Below are positions 1-5,877 of a stretch of 9,883 nucleotides of DNA, one piece after another; position 1 is the first letter of the stretch; every line of letters begins with the position of its first letter. Where the stretch lies: positions 1 to 9,883 of the forward strand of contig DFWO01000027.1 in the NCBI GenBank assembly GCA_002380945.1, in the 5' to 3' direction. The position numbers and the translations under genes are program-made. This DNA is from Methylococcaceae bacterium UBA4132 (GTDB taxonomy: Bacteria > Pseudomonadota > Gammaproteobacteria > Methylococcales > Methylomonadaceae). The notes under the pieces are model-generated. The model was not told where the DNA came from and did no database searches. It worked only from the letters and a program-made list of their open reading frames with translations.

Positions 1-8
1 AACAAAAT

Positions 9-13
9 GGTGA
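9..13 (+). promoter_or_regulatory. Shine-Dalgarno GGTGA deciding the pilA start
   Basis: GGTGA lies five bases upstream of the ATG at 19 and overlaps the alternative start codons at 7 and 10. It favours the start that gives a nine-residue prepilin leader. Confidence 0.5.
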
Positions 14-18
14 ATTTC

Positions 19-510
19 ATGAAAGCTTCAAAATTACAACAAGGTTTTACCTTGATTGAATTAATGATCGTTGTTGCGATCATCGGTATCTTGGCATCAA
101 TCGCGATCCCAGCTTACCAAGACTATATCGTTAGAGCAAAAGTTACAGAAGGTTTGGCGTTAGCGGCAAGTGCGAAAACATCTATTAGTGAAAATGCGGC
201 GAATGGATCACCGTTCACCTCTGGTTGGAATGCGCCAACACAAACTGATAATGTTAGCAGCGTTGGTGTTGATAATAGTACTGGTATAATTACCATTACA
301 TACACAGCTAAAGTTGCTCCAAGTGGATCCAACACATTATTATTAGTTCCTAGGGATGGTACTTCTGCGCTTCCAGCTGGTACACCACCTGTATCTGGGT
401 CTGTTAGCTGGCACTGTATCTCTGCTACTGCACCTACATCAGCTCCTTCTGGCTTAGGCACATCAGGTACACTTCCAGCCAAATACGCTCCTGCTAACTG
501 CCGCGCTTAA
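19..510 (+). CDS. pilA: Type IV major pilin (PilA-like), complete
   Basis: This is a prepilin of the type IVa pilus, processed and N-methylated by the PilD prepilin peptidase and assembled into the pilus fibre. From the ATG at 19 the leader is nine residues (MKASKLQQG). The mature protein begins with FTLIE, carrying the conserved Glu at mature position 5, followed by a long hydrophobic helix and the AYQDY segment. The C-terminal region has two cysteines (residues 133 and 161 of 163) placed like the disulfide-bounded D-region of Pseudomonas and Neisseria pilins. The mature length of about 154 residues is normal. An upstream in-frame ATG at 7 and GTG at 10 exist, but GGTGA at 9-13 sits five bases before ATG 19 and the short leader is typical, so I chose 19. 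The promoter lies outside the window. The central region is rich in Ser, Thr and Gly, as in surface-exposed pilin loops. Family assignment is near certain; calling it the major pilin is inference. Confidence 0.93.
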   Translation: MKASKLQQGFTLIELMIVVAIIGILASIAIPAYQDYIVRAKVTEGLALAASAKTSISENAANGSPFTSGWNAPTQTDNVSSVGVDNSTGIITITYTAKVAPSGSNTLLLVPRDGTSALPAGTPPVSGSVSWHCISATAPTSAPSGLGTSGTLPAKYAPANCRA

Positions 511-530
511 GTAGTTAATAGTTATAAATA

Positions 531-568
531 AAACCCTCGTGAGGATGTTCTGACGAGGGTTTTTTTGT
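531..568 (+). terminator. Rho-independent terminator of pilA
   Basis: A perfect 10-bp stem (531-540 AAACCCTCGT with 553-562 ACGAGGGTTT) encloses a 12-base loop and runs into a T tract (559-566 is G followed by seven T). It begins 20 bases after the pilA stop codon and should end the pilin transcript there, isolating it from the decayed genes that follow. Confidence 0.9.
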
Positions 569-648
569 GCCTGTAAACCTTACATTTGTTAACGATATCA
601 TTAATAATTTTTCTTTTAGTAGTCGTTTCTTTAGTAATCTGCTGTCTA

Positions 649-976
649 ATGAAAAATCGTTTTTATGCGTTTCTAACACATTTATTGTTGTCGGGTTTAG
701 CGTGGTGGTAACCCAAATTTAAAGCTGTCATTGTGCTATTATAAACAGTTGTATTAAGCTATGGTATGTCCACTGTATTTGCAGGTCACTCACTCCGCCT
801 TTATCGTTTTCAATCAAGATTGTTTTGATATTACAAGGTTGATAGAAATTGGTTAGAAGAACACCAAAAAAGCAGAGCTTGCAATCAATCGGCAATGATT
901 ATTTGGTTTCTTCCGCGCTGAATCGCAGTGTACCTACTGATCGTAAACACACCGAAAAAATTTTATTTTCTGCCTT
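649..976 (+). pseudogene. Decayed TfpX/TfpZ-like type IV pilin accessory gene
   Basis: This stretch has no intact reading frame but reads as pieces of one protein. Frame 1 from the ATG at 649 gives MKNRFYAFLTHLLLSGLAWW, like the N-terminus of the TfpX/TfpZ family, then a TAA at 709. The same frame continues PKFKAVIVLL, a TAA at 742 (possibly a former CAA Gln codon), then TVVLSYGMSTVFAGHSLRL to about 804. The frame then shifts: from 806 frame 2 gives VFNQDCFDITRLIEI, matching the family's VFNVDRFDLVR-type block. After a stop at 854 the third frame, from about 870, reads QSLQSIGNDYLV and ends in TEKILFSA near 975. The membrane segments expected between the first two pieces are missing, suggesting an internal deletion of very roughly 50-60 codons. 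The rest of the C-terminus is gone, replaced by the TPR gene. Genes of this family normally follow pilin genes, which fits the position. Family recognition is from memory of the family pattern, not a search. Confidence 0.68.
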
Positions 977-1648
977 TTGGGTTTTGCCTTGCTTTGCCCG
1001 TGGTGGTTGTTTCTTACCGAAGTTGCCACGGTGCGCATTCAAGAAATTTTTGTGCTGTATCGTAGTTATCTGTGGATGGCGGGGTTTTTTGCTGCTTTGC
1101 CGTTCGTTTGTCAAAAATTGACTGCCAAACAAGCGGTGATTAGTTTGACCTGCGTAGCTTTGTTGATGATGCCGTTAACGTGGTTTAGATTAACTACTTT
1201 TTCACACCCATTGTTATTGTGGGATGATGCTGCCCGTCGTATTGATGATGATAAGAGTTGCCCCTCAATGGATAGAATTCTTAATAATCGAGGCATTGCG
1301 TTAAACAAATTAGAACGCTATCCCGAAGCGATAGATGATTTTACTCGTTCTCTTCAAGTAGTTAACTGGCATGGAAAGTCAATGGTATCAGAACTTGCCA
1401 ACAACTATTACAATCGCGGTTATGCTTATTTAAAAAACAAGCAATTTCAATTGGCTCTTAACGATTTCAATGTCATTGTAATCAGTACGATACCAAAATC
1501 ATGGTCAGCCTTTTATTTTTATAAGGCGCAAGCGTTTGAAGGTCTGCACGAACTCGCTTTTGCCAGACAGCTATATGAACAAGCTTGCTTAAATGGCGTA
1601 ACTGAAGGCTGCGAAAAGCAAAAAGAACTAGAGGCTACGGTGAAATAA
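977..1648 (+). CDS. 5'-truncated membrane protein with C-terminal TPR repeats (probable gene remnant)
   Basis: The frame is open from 947 to the TAA at 1646; the first possible start is a TTG at 977 with no ribosome binding site, giving 223 residues. It starts inside what looks like a transmembrane helix (residues 1-14), followed by a conserved-looking loop (TVRIQEIFVLYRSYLWM, 18-34), two further hydrophobic segments (about 33-44 and 53-69), and the motif SHPLLLWDDA. Three TPR-like helical hairpins follow: about 99-130 (NNRGIALNKLERYPEAIDDF), 141-170 (YYNRGYAYLKNKQFQLALND) and 177-207. It ends with an ACLNGVTEGCEK segment of the Sel1/TPR kind. Homologues that I recall beside pilin or glycosylation loci are polytopic proteins of roughly 500-600 residues, so the N-terminal membrane half appears lost at the junction with the tfpZ-like remnant. 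The remaining frame carries no further lesion, so the truncation may be recent or the fragment may still be made. Function unknown. Confidence 0.6.
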   Translation: MGFALLCPWWLFLTEVATVRIQEIFVLYRSYLWMAGFFAALPFVCQKLTAKQAVISLTCVALLMMPLTWFRLTTFSHPLLLWDDAARRIDDDKSCPSMDRILNNRGIALNKLERYPEAIDDFTRSLQVVNWHGKSMVSELANNYYNRGYAYLKNKQFQLALNDFNVIVISTIPKSWSAFYFYKAQAFEGLHELAFARQLYEQACLNGVTEGCEKQKELEATVK

Positions 1649-1649
1649 T

Positions 1650-1654
1650 GAGAG
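1650..1654 (+). promoter_or_regulatory. Ribosome binding site of thiD (GAGAG)
   Basis: GAGAG sits six bases before the ATG at 1661 and directly after the stop codon of the TPR gene. It supports the thiD start. No TPP riboswitch is visible upstream. Confidence 0.45.
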
Positions 1655-1660
1655 TTTGCA

Positions 1661-2452
1661 ATGAATTATAATCGTCCTGTTGTACTGGCATTTTCAGGTC
1701 ATGATCCCAGCGGTGGTGCAGGTGTACAAGCGGATATTGAAACCTTGGTTAGCCATCAGTGTCATGCTACCAGCGTCATTACTGCATTAACCGAGCAAGA
1801 CACCCATAACGTAAAAAAGCTGATTCCACAACATCCTGACGATATTATTGCTCAGGCACAAACGCTATTAAATGACATTGCAGTGGATGTATTTAAAATT
1901 GGCTTAATCGGTCATTACGAAACTGCTATTGCCATTCATTCGGTGTTAAGACAATATCCACATATTCCTGTGGTATTAGACCCCGTGTTAGCGGCGGGTG
2001 GTGGGACGGATTTATCGAGTCAACAATTACTGGCGACGCTAGTCGATTTATTACTGCCTTGTACAACGGTATTAACACCTAACAGCGAAGAAGCGCGGAA
2101 ATTAACAGGACTGACGGACTTGCATGAGTGTGGCTTAAAATTATTAGAGCTAGGTTGTGACTATGTGTTAATTACAGGGACGCATGAATCAACACCGAGT
2201 GTCAGTAATCAACTGTTTCATGATGGACGCTGCTGGGAAACCTATACTTGGGATAGATTGCCTGATAGTTATCATGGTTCTGGCTGTACACTGGCTGCCA
2301 GTATTGCTGCGTTGATGGCGCATGGACTCAAGCCCTTACCAGCAGTGATGGAAGCACAAGAATATACTTGGAACGCATTACACGCCGCTTATGTGTCAGG
2401 CAAAGGTCAACATAACCCCAATCGTTTTTTTTGGATGGAACAATCGACATGA
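1661..2452 (+). CDS. thiD: Hydroxymethylpyrimidine/phosphomethylpyrimidine kinase ThiD
   Basis: ThiD phosphorylates 4-amino-5-hydroxymethyl-2-methylpyrimidine (HMP) twice with ATP to give HMP-diphosphate, the pyrimidine half of thiamine, in the cytoplasm. The 263-residue protein has the ribokinase-like fold signatures: SGHDPSGGAGVQADIETL (12-29) for HMP binding, VVLDPVLAAGGGTDL (104-118), the LTPNSEEARKLTG block (138-150), ITGTHE (171-176), and the C-terminal anion-hole motif YHGSGCTLAASIAA (204-217) with the conserved GSGC (206-209). The length is typical of the family. It starts 12 bases after the truncated TPR gene, and its stop overlaps the thiE start by four bases (ATGA), so the two are translationally coupled. 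The next enzyme in the pathway is encoded immediately downstream. No TPP riboswitch precedes it, so regulation is not evident. The family call is very secure; PdxK-type side activity cannot be excluded. Confidence 0.96.
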   Translation: MNYNRPVVLAFSGHDPSGGAGVQADIETLVSHQCHATSVITALTEQDTHNVKKLIPQHPDDIIAQAQTLLNDIAVDVFKIGLIGHYETAIAIHSVLRQYPHIPVVLDPVLAAGGGTDLSSQQLLATLVDLLLPCTTVLTPNSEEARKLTGLTDLHECGLKLLELGCDYVLITGTHESTPSVSNQLFHDGRCWETYTWDRLPDSYHGSGCTLAASIAALMAHGLKPLPAVMEAQEYTWNALHAAYVSGKGQHNPNRFFWMEQST

Positions 2453-3063
2453 AATTTCCTACGCACGGACTTTACGCCATTACGCAAACTGAGCATAAAT
2501 CCATTCAACGTATTATTGCTGAAGTAGAAAAAGTCATTATAGGCGGTGCAGTTGTGGTGCAGTATCGAGACAAACATCCCAAAGACGCGCCATTATTGGC
2601 TAGAGAATTAGTCAAAGTTTGTCATCAATACCAAGTCCCCCTAATTATTAATGATGACGTGGAATTAGCCATAAAAGTGGCAGCTGATGGCGTGCATCTT
2701 GGCAAAGATGATGCTTCTATTGCGGAAGCCAGACAACGCTTAGGCAACAATGCCATTATTGGTGTATCTTGTTATAACAGTGTTGAAAAAGCCCTCGCAG
2801 CACAACAGCAAGGCGCGGATTATGTCGCGTTTGGGCGATTTTTCCCTTCATCATCAAAACCATTAGCCGCGCCTGCTGAGCTAAATACATTGCGCGAAGC
2901 CAAGAAAGTTCTGAACACGCCCATTGTTGCGATTGGCGGAATTTTGCCAGAAAATGGTGGGCAGTTACTTAATGCAGGAGCTGATTTATTAGCAGTGATT
3001 GGTGGATTGTTCACCACGCAACCTGAACAGTCAGCGCGTGCTTATCAAATATTATTTGAATAA
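2449..3063 (+). CDS. thiE: Thiamine-phosphate synthase ThiE
   Basis: ThiE joins HMP-diphosphate, made by ThiD, to hydroxyethylthiazole phosphate, giving thiamine monophosphate and pyrophosphate. The protein is a TIM barrel of 204 residues from the ATG at 2449. Visible motifs are VVQYRDK (36-42), the pyrophosphate/Mg site region LIINDDVELA (65-74), GVHLGKDD (81-88), IIGVSC, GADYVAFGRFFPSSSKP (the family's GxxFxTxTK-type phosphate loop), PIVAIGGI, and the terminal GADLLAVIGGLF phosphate-binding block. An in-frame TTG at 2431 would add six residues, but the ATG at 2449 overlaps the thiD stop as ATGA, the usual coupled arrangement, so I chose it. The soxY start codon follows only 11 bases after the stop. 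ThiD and ThiE supply the pyrimidine and coupling steps only; thiazole genes are not in this window. Confidence 0.95.
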   Translation: MKFPTHGLYAITQTEHKSIQRIIAEVEKVIIGGAVVVQYRDKHPKDAPLLARELVKVCHQYQVPLIINDDVELAIKVAADGVHLGKDDASIAEARQRLGNNAIIGVSCYNSVEKALAAQQQGADYVAFGRFFPSSSKPLAAPAELNTLREAKKVLNTPIVAIGGILPENGGQLLNAGADLLAVIGGLFTTQPEQSARAYQILFE

Positions 3064-3074
3064 ACAGTACAGCT

Positions 3075-3512
3075 ATGACTAATCCTCGCAGAGAGTTTCT
3101 CAGAAAAACCGCTGTACTCACCACGTCAGTATTAACCATCAGCCAGTCTGCCCATGCGCAATGGCTGTCGGACAATTTCTCGCCAAACATACTAAACGAT
3201 ATAGCAAAATCAGATATTATCGACACCGATAAAATTGAAATTAAATTACCTAAAATTGCAGGTAATGGCACGGCTGTTCCCATTACAGTAACCAGCAGTT
3301 TGGATAATATTCAAGCTATTTCTATTTTAGTAGAGAAAAATCCTATCCCTTTAGTGGCGACTTTTAGATTATCCTCTCAGTTAGAGGCGTTTGTTTCAGC
3401 GCGATTAATCATGACAGAAACCTCAGATGTGATAGTGTTAGCAGAGACTCGCGATGGACTTTATCGCGCCAAAGAACAAGTAAAAGTCATTATTGGCGGT
3501 TGTGGAACTTAA
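3075..3512 (+). CDS. soxY: Tat-exported sulfur carrier protein SoxY
   Basis: SoxY carries sulfur intermediates of thiosulfate oxidation covalently on a C-terminal cysteine, as a periplasmic heterodimer with SoxZ. The 145-residue precursor starts with a twin-arginine signal: PRREFLRK at residues 4-11, a hydrophobic stretch, and a likely signal peptidase site after AHA (26-28). The mature part is an Ig-like beta domain containing KIEIKLPKIAGNGTAVPI and ARLIMTETSDVIVLAETRDG. It ends in the swinging arm VIIGGCGT, with carrier Cys143. The canonical terminus is GGCGG, so the final Gly is Thr here. The ribosome binding site is weak, and an 8-bp inverted repeat flanks the start codon. It lies 11 bases after thiE and one base before soxZ, so co-transcription with thiDE is likely. 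No soxA, B, X, C or D is present here. The SoxY call is firm; whether it serves full Sox oxidation is unknown. Confidence 0.93.
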   Translation: MTNPRREFLRKTAVLTTSVLTISQSAHAQWLSDNFSPNILNDIAKSDIIDTDKIEIKLPKIAGNGTAVPITVTSSLDNIQAISILVEKNPIPLVATFRLSSQLEAFVSARLIMTETSDVIVLAETRDGLYRAKEQVKVIIGGCGT

Positions 3513-3513
3513 T

Positions 3514-3825
3514 ATGTCGAGCATAAAAATTCGCACTAAACGCATGAATGATAAAACCCAAATTAGGTTGCTGATAGCTCACCCGATGGAACACGGTAAA
3601 ACCCTAGATAAAATTACCCAACAGCCCATCCCCGCTCAATTTATTCGTGTGCTGACCGTTACTTGTAATCAAAAAGTGGTAGTGAGTTGTGAAATGGGCG
3701 ACAGTGCTGCCAAAGACCCTTATTTGGCTTTTATACTAAAAGGAGGCAAGGCTGGCGATAAAATCACGGTTAATTGGTTGGATAATTTAGGGAATACCGA
3801 TTCGGAAGAACACACTATTAAATAA
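3514..3825 (+). CDS. soxZ: Thiosulfate-oxidation complex protein SoxZ
   Basis: SoxZ is the partner subunit that forms the heterodimeric sulfur carrier with SoxY. From the ATG at 3514 it is 103 residues, a normal length. Family features are the start IKIRTKRMNDKTQIRLLIAH, the HPMEHGK motif, the dipeptide-rich PIPAQFIRVLTVTCN segment, and DPYLAFILKGGKAGDKITVN near the end. It has no signal peptide, as expected for a protein carried across by SoxY through the Tat pathway. An in-frame TTG at 3493 lies inside soxY. The ATG at 3514 is preceded by GGA (3504-3506, seven bases away), which is itself the last Gly codon of SoxY, so I chose the ATG. It is the last gene of the presumed thiD-thiE-soxY-soxZ unit. 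Confidence 0.94.
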   Translation: MSSIKIRTKRMNDKTQIRLLIAHPMEHGKTLDKITQQPIPAQFIRVLTVTCNQKVVVSCEMGDSAAKDPYLAFILKGGKAGDKITVNWLDNLGNTDSEEHTIK

Positions 3826-3832
3826 TTTCGTC

Positions 3833-3868
3833 CACGAAAAACACGAAAGGCACGAAAGGCACGAAAAA
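3833..3868 (+). repeat. Tandem 9-base repeat CACGAAARR, four copies
   Basis: Four consecutive 9-base units are seen: CACGAAAAA, CACGAAAGG, CACGAAAGG and CACGAAAAA. A degenerate inverted set of the same unit (TTTTCGTG-type) appears at 4021-4050. Arrays of this kind are common in intergenic DNA of AT-rich bacteria. There are no unique spacers, so this is not CRISPR. Confidence 0.8.
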
Positions 3869-3917
3869 AGGAATGTGCATTGGTAGTCCCAAATAGTGAG
3901 TGATTTTTTATATTTAT

Positions 3918-3988
3918 CGTTCGCACTGAGTTTGTCAAAGTGTGGATGTGGTTCGACTGTTTGAGAAGGTCAGTGCGAACGGTTTTTT
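3918..3988 (+). terminator. Large imperfect hairpin with T tract, likely soxZ terminator / REP-like element
   Basis: CGTTCGCACTGA (3918-3929) pairs perfectly with 3970-3981, and the pairing extends to 22 bp with three mismatches (3918-3939 with 3960-3981), leaving a 20-base loop. Six T residues follow at 3983-3988, as for a + strand terminator downstream of soxZ. The sequence resembles the dispersed palindrome CGTTCGCACTGAGCTTGTCG known to me from many bacterial genomes, so it may be a repeat recruited as a terminator. Confidence 0.6.
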
Positions 3989-4057
3989 AATCACAAATAC
4001 TGCATTTGCTATACCAAAGCCTTTTCGTGTTTTTTCGTGCCTTTTGTGGACATCAAA

Positions 4058-4822
4058 TCAGTTTTTAATACCGATGCCTTTGTGTAATAAGTACAAACTA
4101 AACGCCGTCAAAGTAACGATAAAGCCCACCGTTATAATAAAAGTCAGTTGAATATCAATATCACTGACCCCAATCAAACCATATCTAAAGGCGTTGACCA
4201 TATACAAAATGGGATTACCCATCGAAATAGTCTGCCAAATACTCGGTAGCATATCGACCGAATAAAACACCCCGCCTAGATAACTTAACGGTGTCAGAAC
4301 AAAGTTAGGAATAATAGAAATATCATCAAAACTTTCAGCCAATATGGCATTAATAAATCCCGCTAACGCAAATAATGTCGCTGTTAAAACCGCCGTCACT
4401 AGGGCAATGGTGATGTTATGTACCGCAAAATCAGCAAATAATAACGAGATTAATGCTACCACCATGCCCACTAATAAGCCGCGAATAATACCACCGCTGA
4501 CATAACCGCTTAAAATAACCCAGTTAGGCACAGGTGCAACCAGTAATTCTTCAATATTACGTTGGAATTTGGTTGAATAAAAAGAGGAGACCACGTTGGC
4601 ATAAGAGTGACTAATCACTGACATTAAAATAATACCTGGCACAATATAATCCATATAACTTGCGCCGTTAATCGTACCGATACGATCGCCAATCAATTTA
4701 CCGAATATTAAAAAATACAAGGTAGTTGTTATAGCAGGCGGCAACAAGGTTTGCGGCCAAATACGAATAAAGCGATATATTTCTTTTTTAACGATAGTTT
4801 TAAAAGCAATGCCAACGTTCAT
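4058..4822 (-). CDS. ABC-2 type transporter permease (YadH-like)
   Basis: This is the inner-membrane permease of an ABC-2 family exporter. The 254 residues contain about six hydrophobic segments (roughly 24-44, 59-80, 106-130, 137-160, 169-188 and 226-247). They also carry the ABC-2 hallmark near the fifth segment, LTPLSYLGGVFYSVDMLP (176-193), followed by a NPILYMVNAFRYG block. The cytoplasmic FQRNIEELLVAP stretch (86-97) is typical of YadH-type permeases and would contact the ATPase. The start codon overlaps the ATPase stop by four bases (ATGA), with GGTGA at 4830-4834 as ribosome binding site, so the pair is translated together. The substrate is unknown: relatives are annotated as drug, polysaccharide or lipid exporters without firm evidence. 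No glycan or resistance gene nearby suggests one. The 3' end abuts the inverted-repeat region. Confidence 0.9.
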   Translation of the reverse strand: MNVGIAFKTIVKKEIYRFIRIWPQTLLPPAITTTLYFLIFGKLIGDRIGTINGASYMDYIVPGIILMSVISHSYANVVSSFYSTKFQRNIEELLVAPVPNWVILSGYVSGGIIRGLLVGMVVALISLLFADFAVHNITIALVTAVLTATLFALAGFINAILAESFDDISIIPNFVLTPLSYLGGVFYSVDMLPSIWQTISMGNPILYMVNAFRYGLIGVSDIDIQLTFIITVGFIVTLTAFSLYLLHKGIGIKN

Positions 4823-5730
4823 TTTGAAGTCACCAAGTCCATAAATAACTGCTCTAAGCGGTTGGTTTTGTTTTTCAAACTCATCACTTGAATAGCCTGA
4901 GCAGTTAATTGACTGAATAAATAATTCAGCCCTATTTCTTTAGGAATGGCGACATTCAGCACCTTGTCAGAGACTAATTCAATATGACAGCCATCAATAG
5001 TGGGCGCGGTAGTCAGGGGCTGAGCTAAATCCAGAACAAAATGGTCGATATGCAGTCGTGCCAATAAACTTGCCATATCGGAATGTTCGACAATGCGCCC
5101 TCCATCAATAATGGCAATATTACGGCATAAACTTTCGGCTTCTTCCAGATAGTGCGTGGTTAAAATAATCGTAGTGCCTTGTTGATTGACTTCCTGCATC
5201 ATTTGCCACATTGAACGGCGAATTTCTATATCTACGCCTGCGGTGGGTTCATCGAGAATTAATAATTTAGGCGCGTGTACCATAGCGCGGGCAATCATCA
5301 CACGGCGTTTCATACCCCCCGATAAACGTCTGGAAATGGTGTCGCGTTTGTCCCATAAATCCATTTGTTTAAGACAGTGTTCAGTGCGTTGTAGTGCAAG
5401 TTTACGCGGTGTGCCGTAATAGCCTGCTTGATTGAGAACGATGCTTTTCACGGTATCAAATTGATTAAAATTGATTTCTTGTGGCACAAGACCAATGCAG
5501 CTTTTAGCAAGATTACGTTCAGTTTTTAAATCATGTCCAAAAATACTGACCGAACCGCTAGTGGCAGTCACTAAAGAGCTAATAATACCAATCGCGGTGG
5601 ATTTACCCGCCCCATTAGGACCTAGTAATGCAAAAAAATCGCCTGCTTCTACCTGCAAATCAATACCTTTTAATGCCTCAAAACCATTGCTATAGGTTTT
5701 GCGCAGATTACAAATAGAGAGTGCGTTCAT
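4819..5730 (-). CDS. ABC transporter ATP-binding protein (YadG-like)
   Basis: This is the cytoplasmic ATPase driving the ABC-2 permease encoded next to it. All nucleotide-binding motifs are present in order in the 303 residues: Walker A GPNGAGKST (37-45), Q-loop VPQE (82-85, Gln84), the signature LSGGMKRR (136-143), Walker B LLILDEPTAGVD (156-167), and the switch His in TTHYLEEAE (191-199, His193). The D-loop follows Walker B. A C-terminal domain of about 75 residues after the ATPase core is usual for YadG/CcmA-like exporters and probably regulates or docks the permease. The ATG at 5728-5730 is preceded by AAGTGA at 5738-5743. The gene is first in a two-gene minus-strand operon, divergent from the ppx-like gene. 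All catalytic residues are intact, so an active ATPase is expected. Confidence 0.93.
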   Translation of the reverse strand: MNALSICNLRKTYSNGFEALKGIDLQVEAGDFFALLGPNGAGKSTAIGIISSLVTATSGSVSIFGHDLKTERNLAKSCIGLVPQEINFNQFDTVKSIVLNQAGYYGTPRKLALQRTEHCLKQMDLWDKRDTISRRLSGGMKRRVMIARAMVHAPKLLILDEPTAGVDIEIRRSMWQMMQEVNQQGTTIILTTHYLEEAESLCRNIAIIDGGRIVEHSDMASLLARLHIDHFVLDLAQPLTTAPTIDGCHIELVSDKVLNVAIPKEIGLNYLFSQLTAQAIQVMSLKNKTNRLEQLFMDLVTSK

Positions 5731-5782
5731 AAAATTATCACTTAACGACAGCCTGTAAATAAGTTAAATTACCCGTTCATTG

Positions 5783-5815
5783 GTAGGTTAGTGCGAGGAA
5801 TAAACCCTAACCTAC
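5783..5815. repeat. Palindromic intergenic repeat (GTAGGTTAG...CTAACCTAC)
   Basis: A perfect 9-bp stem, GTAGGTTAG (5783-5791) with CTAACCTAC (5807-5815), has a 15-base loop that includes GAGGAATAAA. It lies in the 147-bp region between the divergent ABC and ppx genes. It resembles the dispersed GTAGGTTGGG...CCCAAC class of extragenic palindromes. There is no T tract on either side, and a terminator would be odd between divergent genes. Confidence 0.65.
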
Positions 5816-5877
5816 AACGCTAAAACTTAGCGATTTTATCAGATATTAACTTGCTTCATAAATAAAACGGATGCTTC

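Larger units (their letters stand above)
3831..4050. repeat. MITE-like nested inverted-repeat region between convergent genes
   Basis: The segment begins TCCACGAAAAACACGAAA (3831-3848) and ends with an inverted counterpart (4033-4050; reverse complement TCCACAAAAGGCACGAAA), 15 of 18 matching. A second, inner inverted repeat lies inside (3918-3981). No open frame is convincing here. The right end stops eight bases before the permease stop codon. I see no clear target-site duplication, so mobile origin is only a possibility; convergent terminators or recombined dispersed repeats are alternatives. Confidence 0.5.

Noticed and set aside
123..482. Minus-strand 119-codon frame inside pilA
   Set aside because: Antisense shadow of the pilin gene; no start signal and no recognisable product.
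849..1121. 90-codon + strand frame starting TTG
   Set aside because: Its first part is a fragment of the tfpZ-like relic and its second part is the out-of-frame shadow of the TPR membrane protein; it has no ribosome binding site.
511..1660. TPP riboswitch ahead of thiD
   Set aside because: None of the conserved THI-box blocks (such as CTGAGA and ACCTGA) is seen in the expected order and spacing upstream of thiD.
3833..3868. CRISPR array
   Set aside because: Nine-base units in direct contact, no spacers, no cas genes.
3720..3938. Minus-strand 72-codon frame across soxZ and the repeat
   Set aside because: Its repetitive FRAFRAFRVF segment is just the CACGAAA array read backwards, and the rest is antisense to soxZ.
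3942..4151. 69-codon + strand frame over the inverted repeat and the permease 3' end
   Set aside because: It is composed of repeat sequence and antisense of the permease; no family resemblance.
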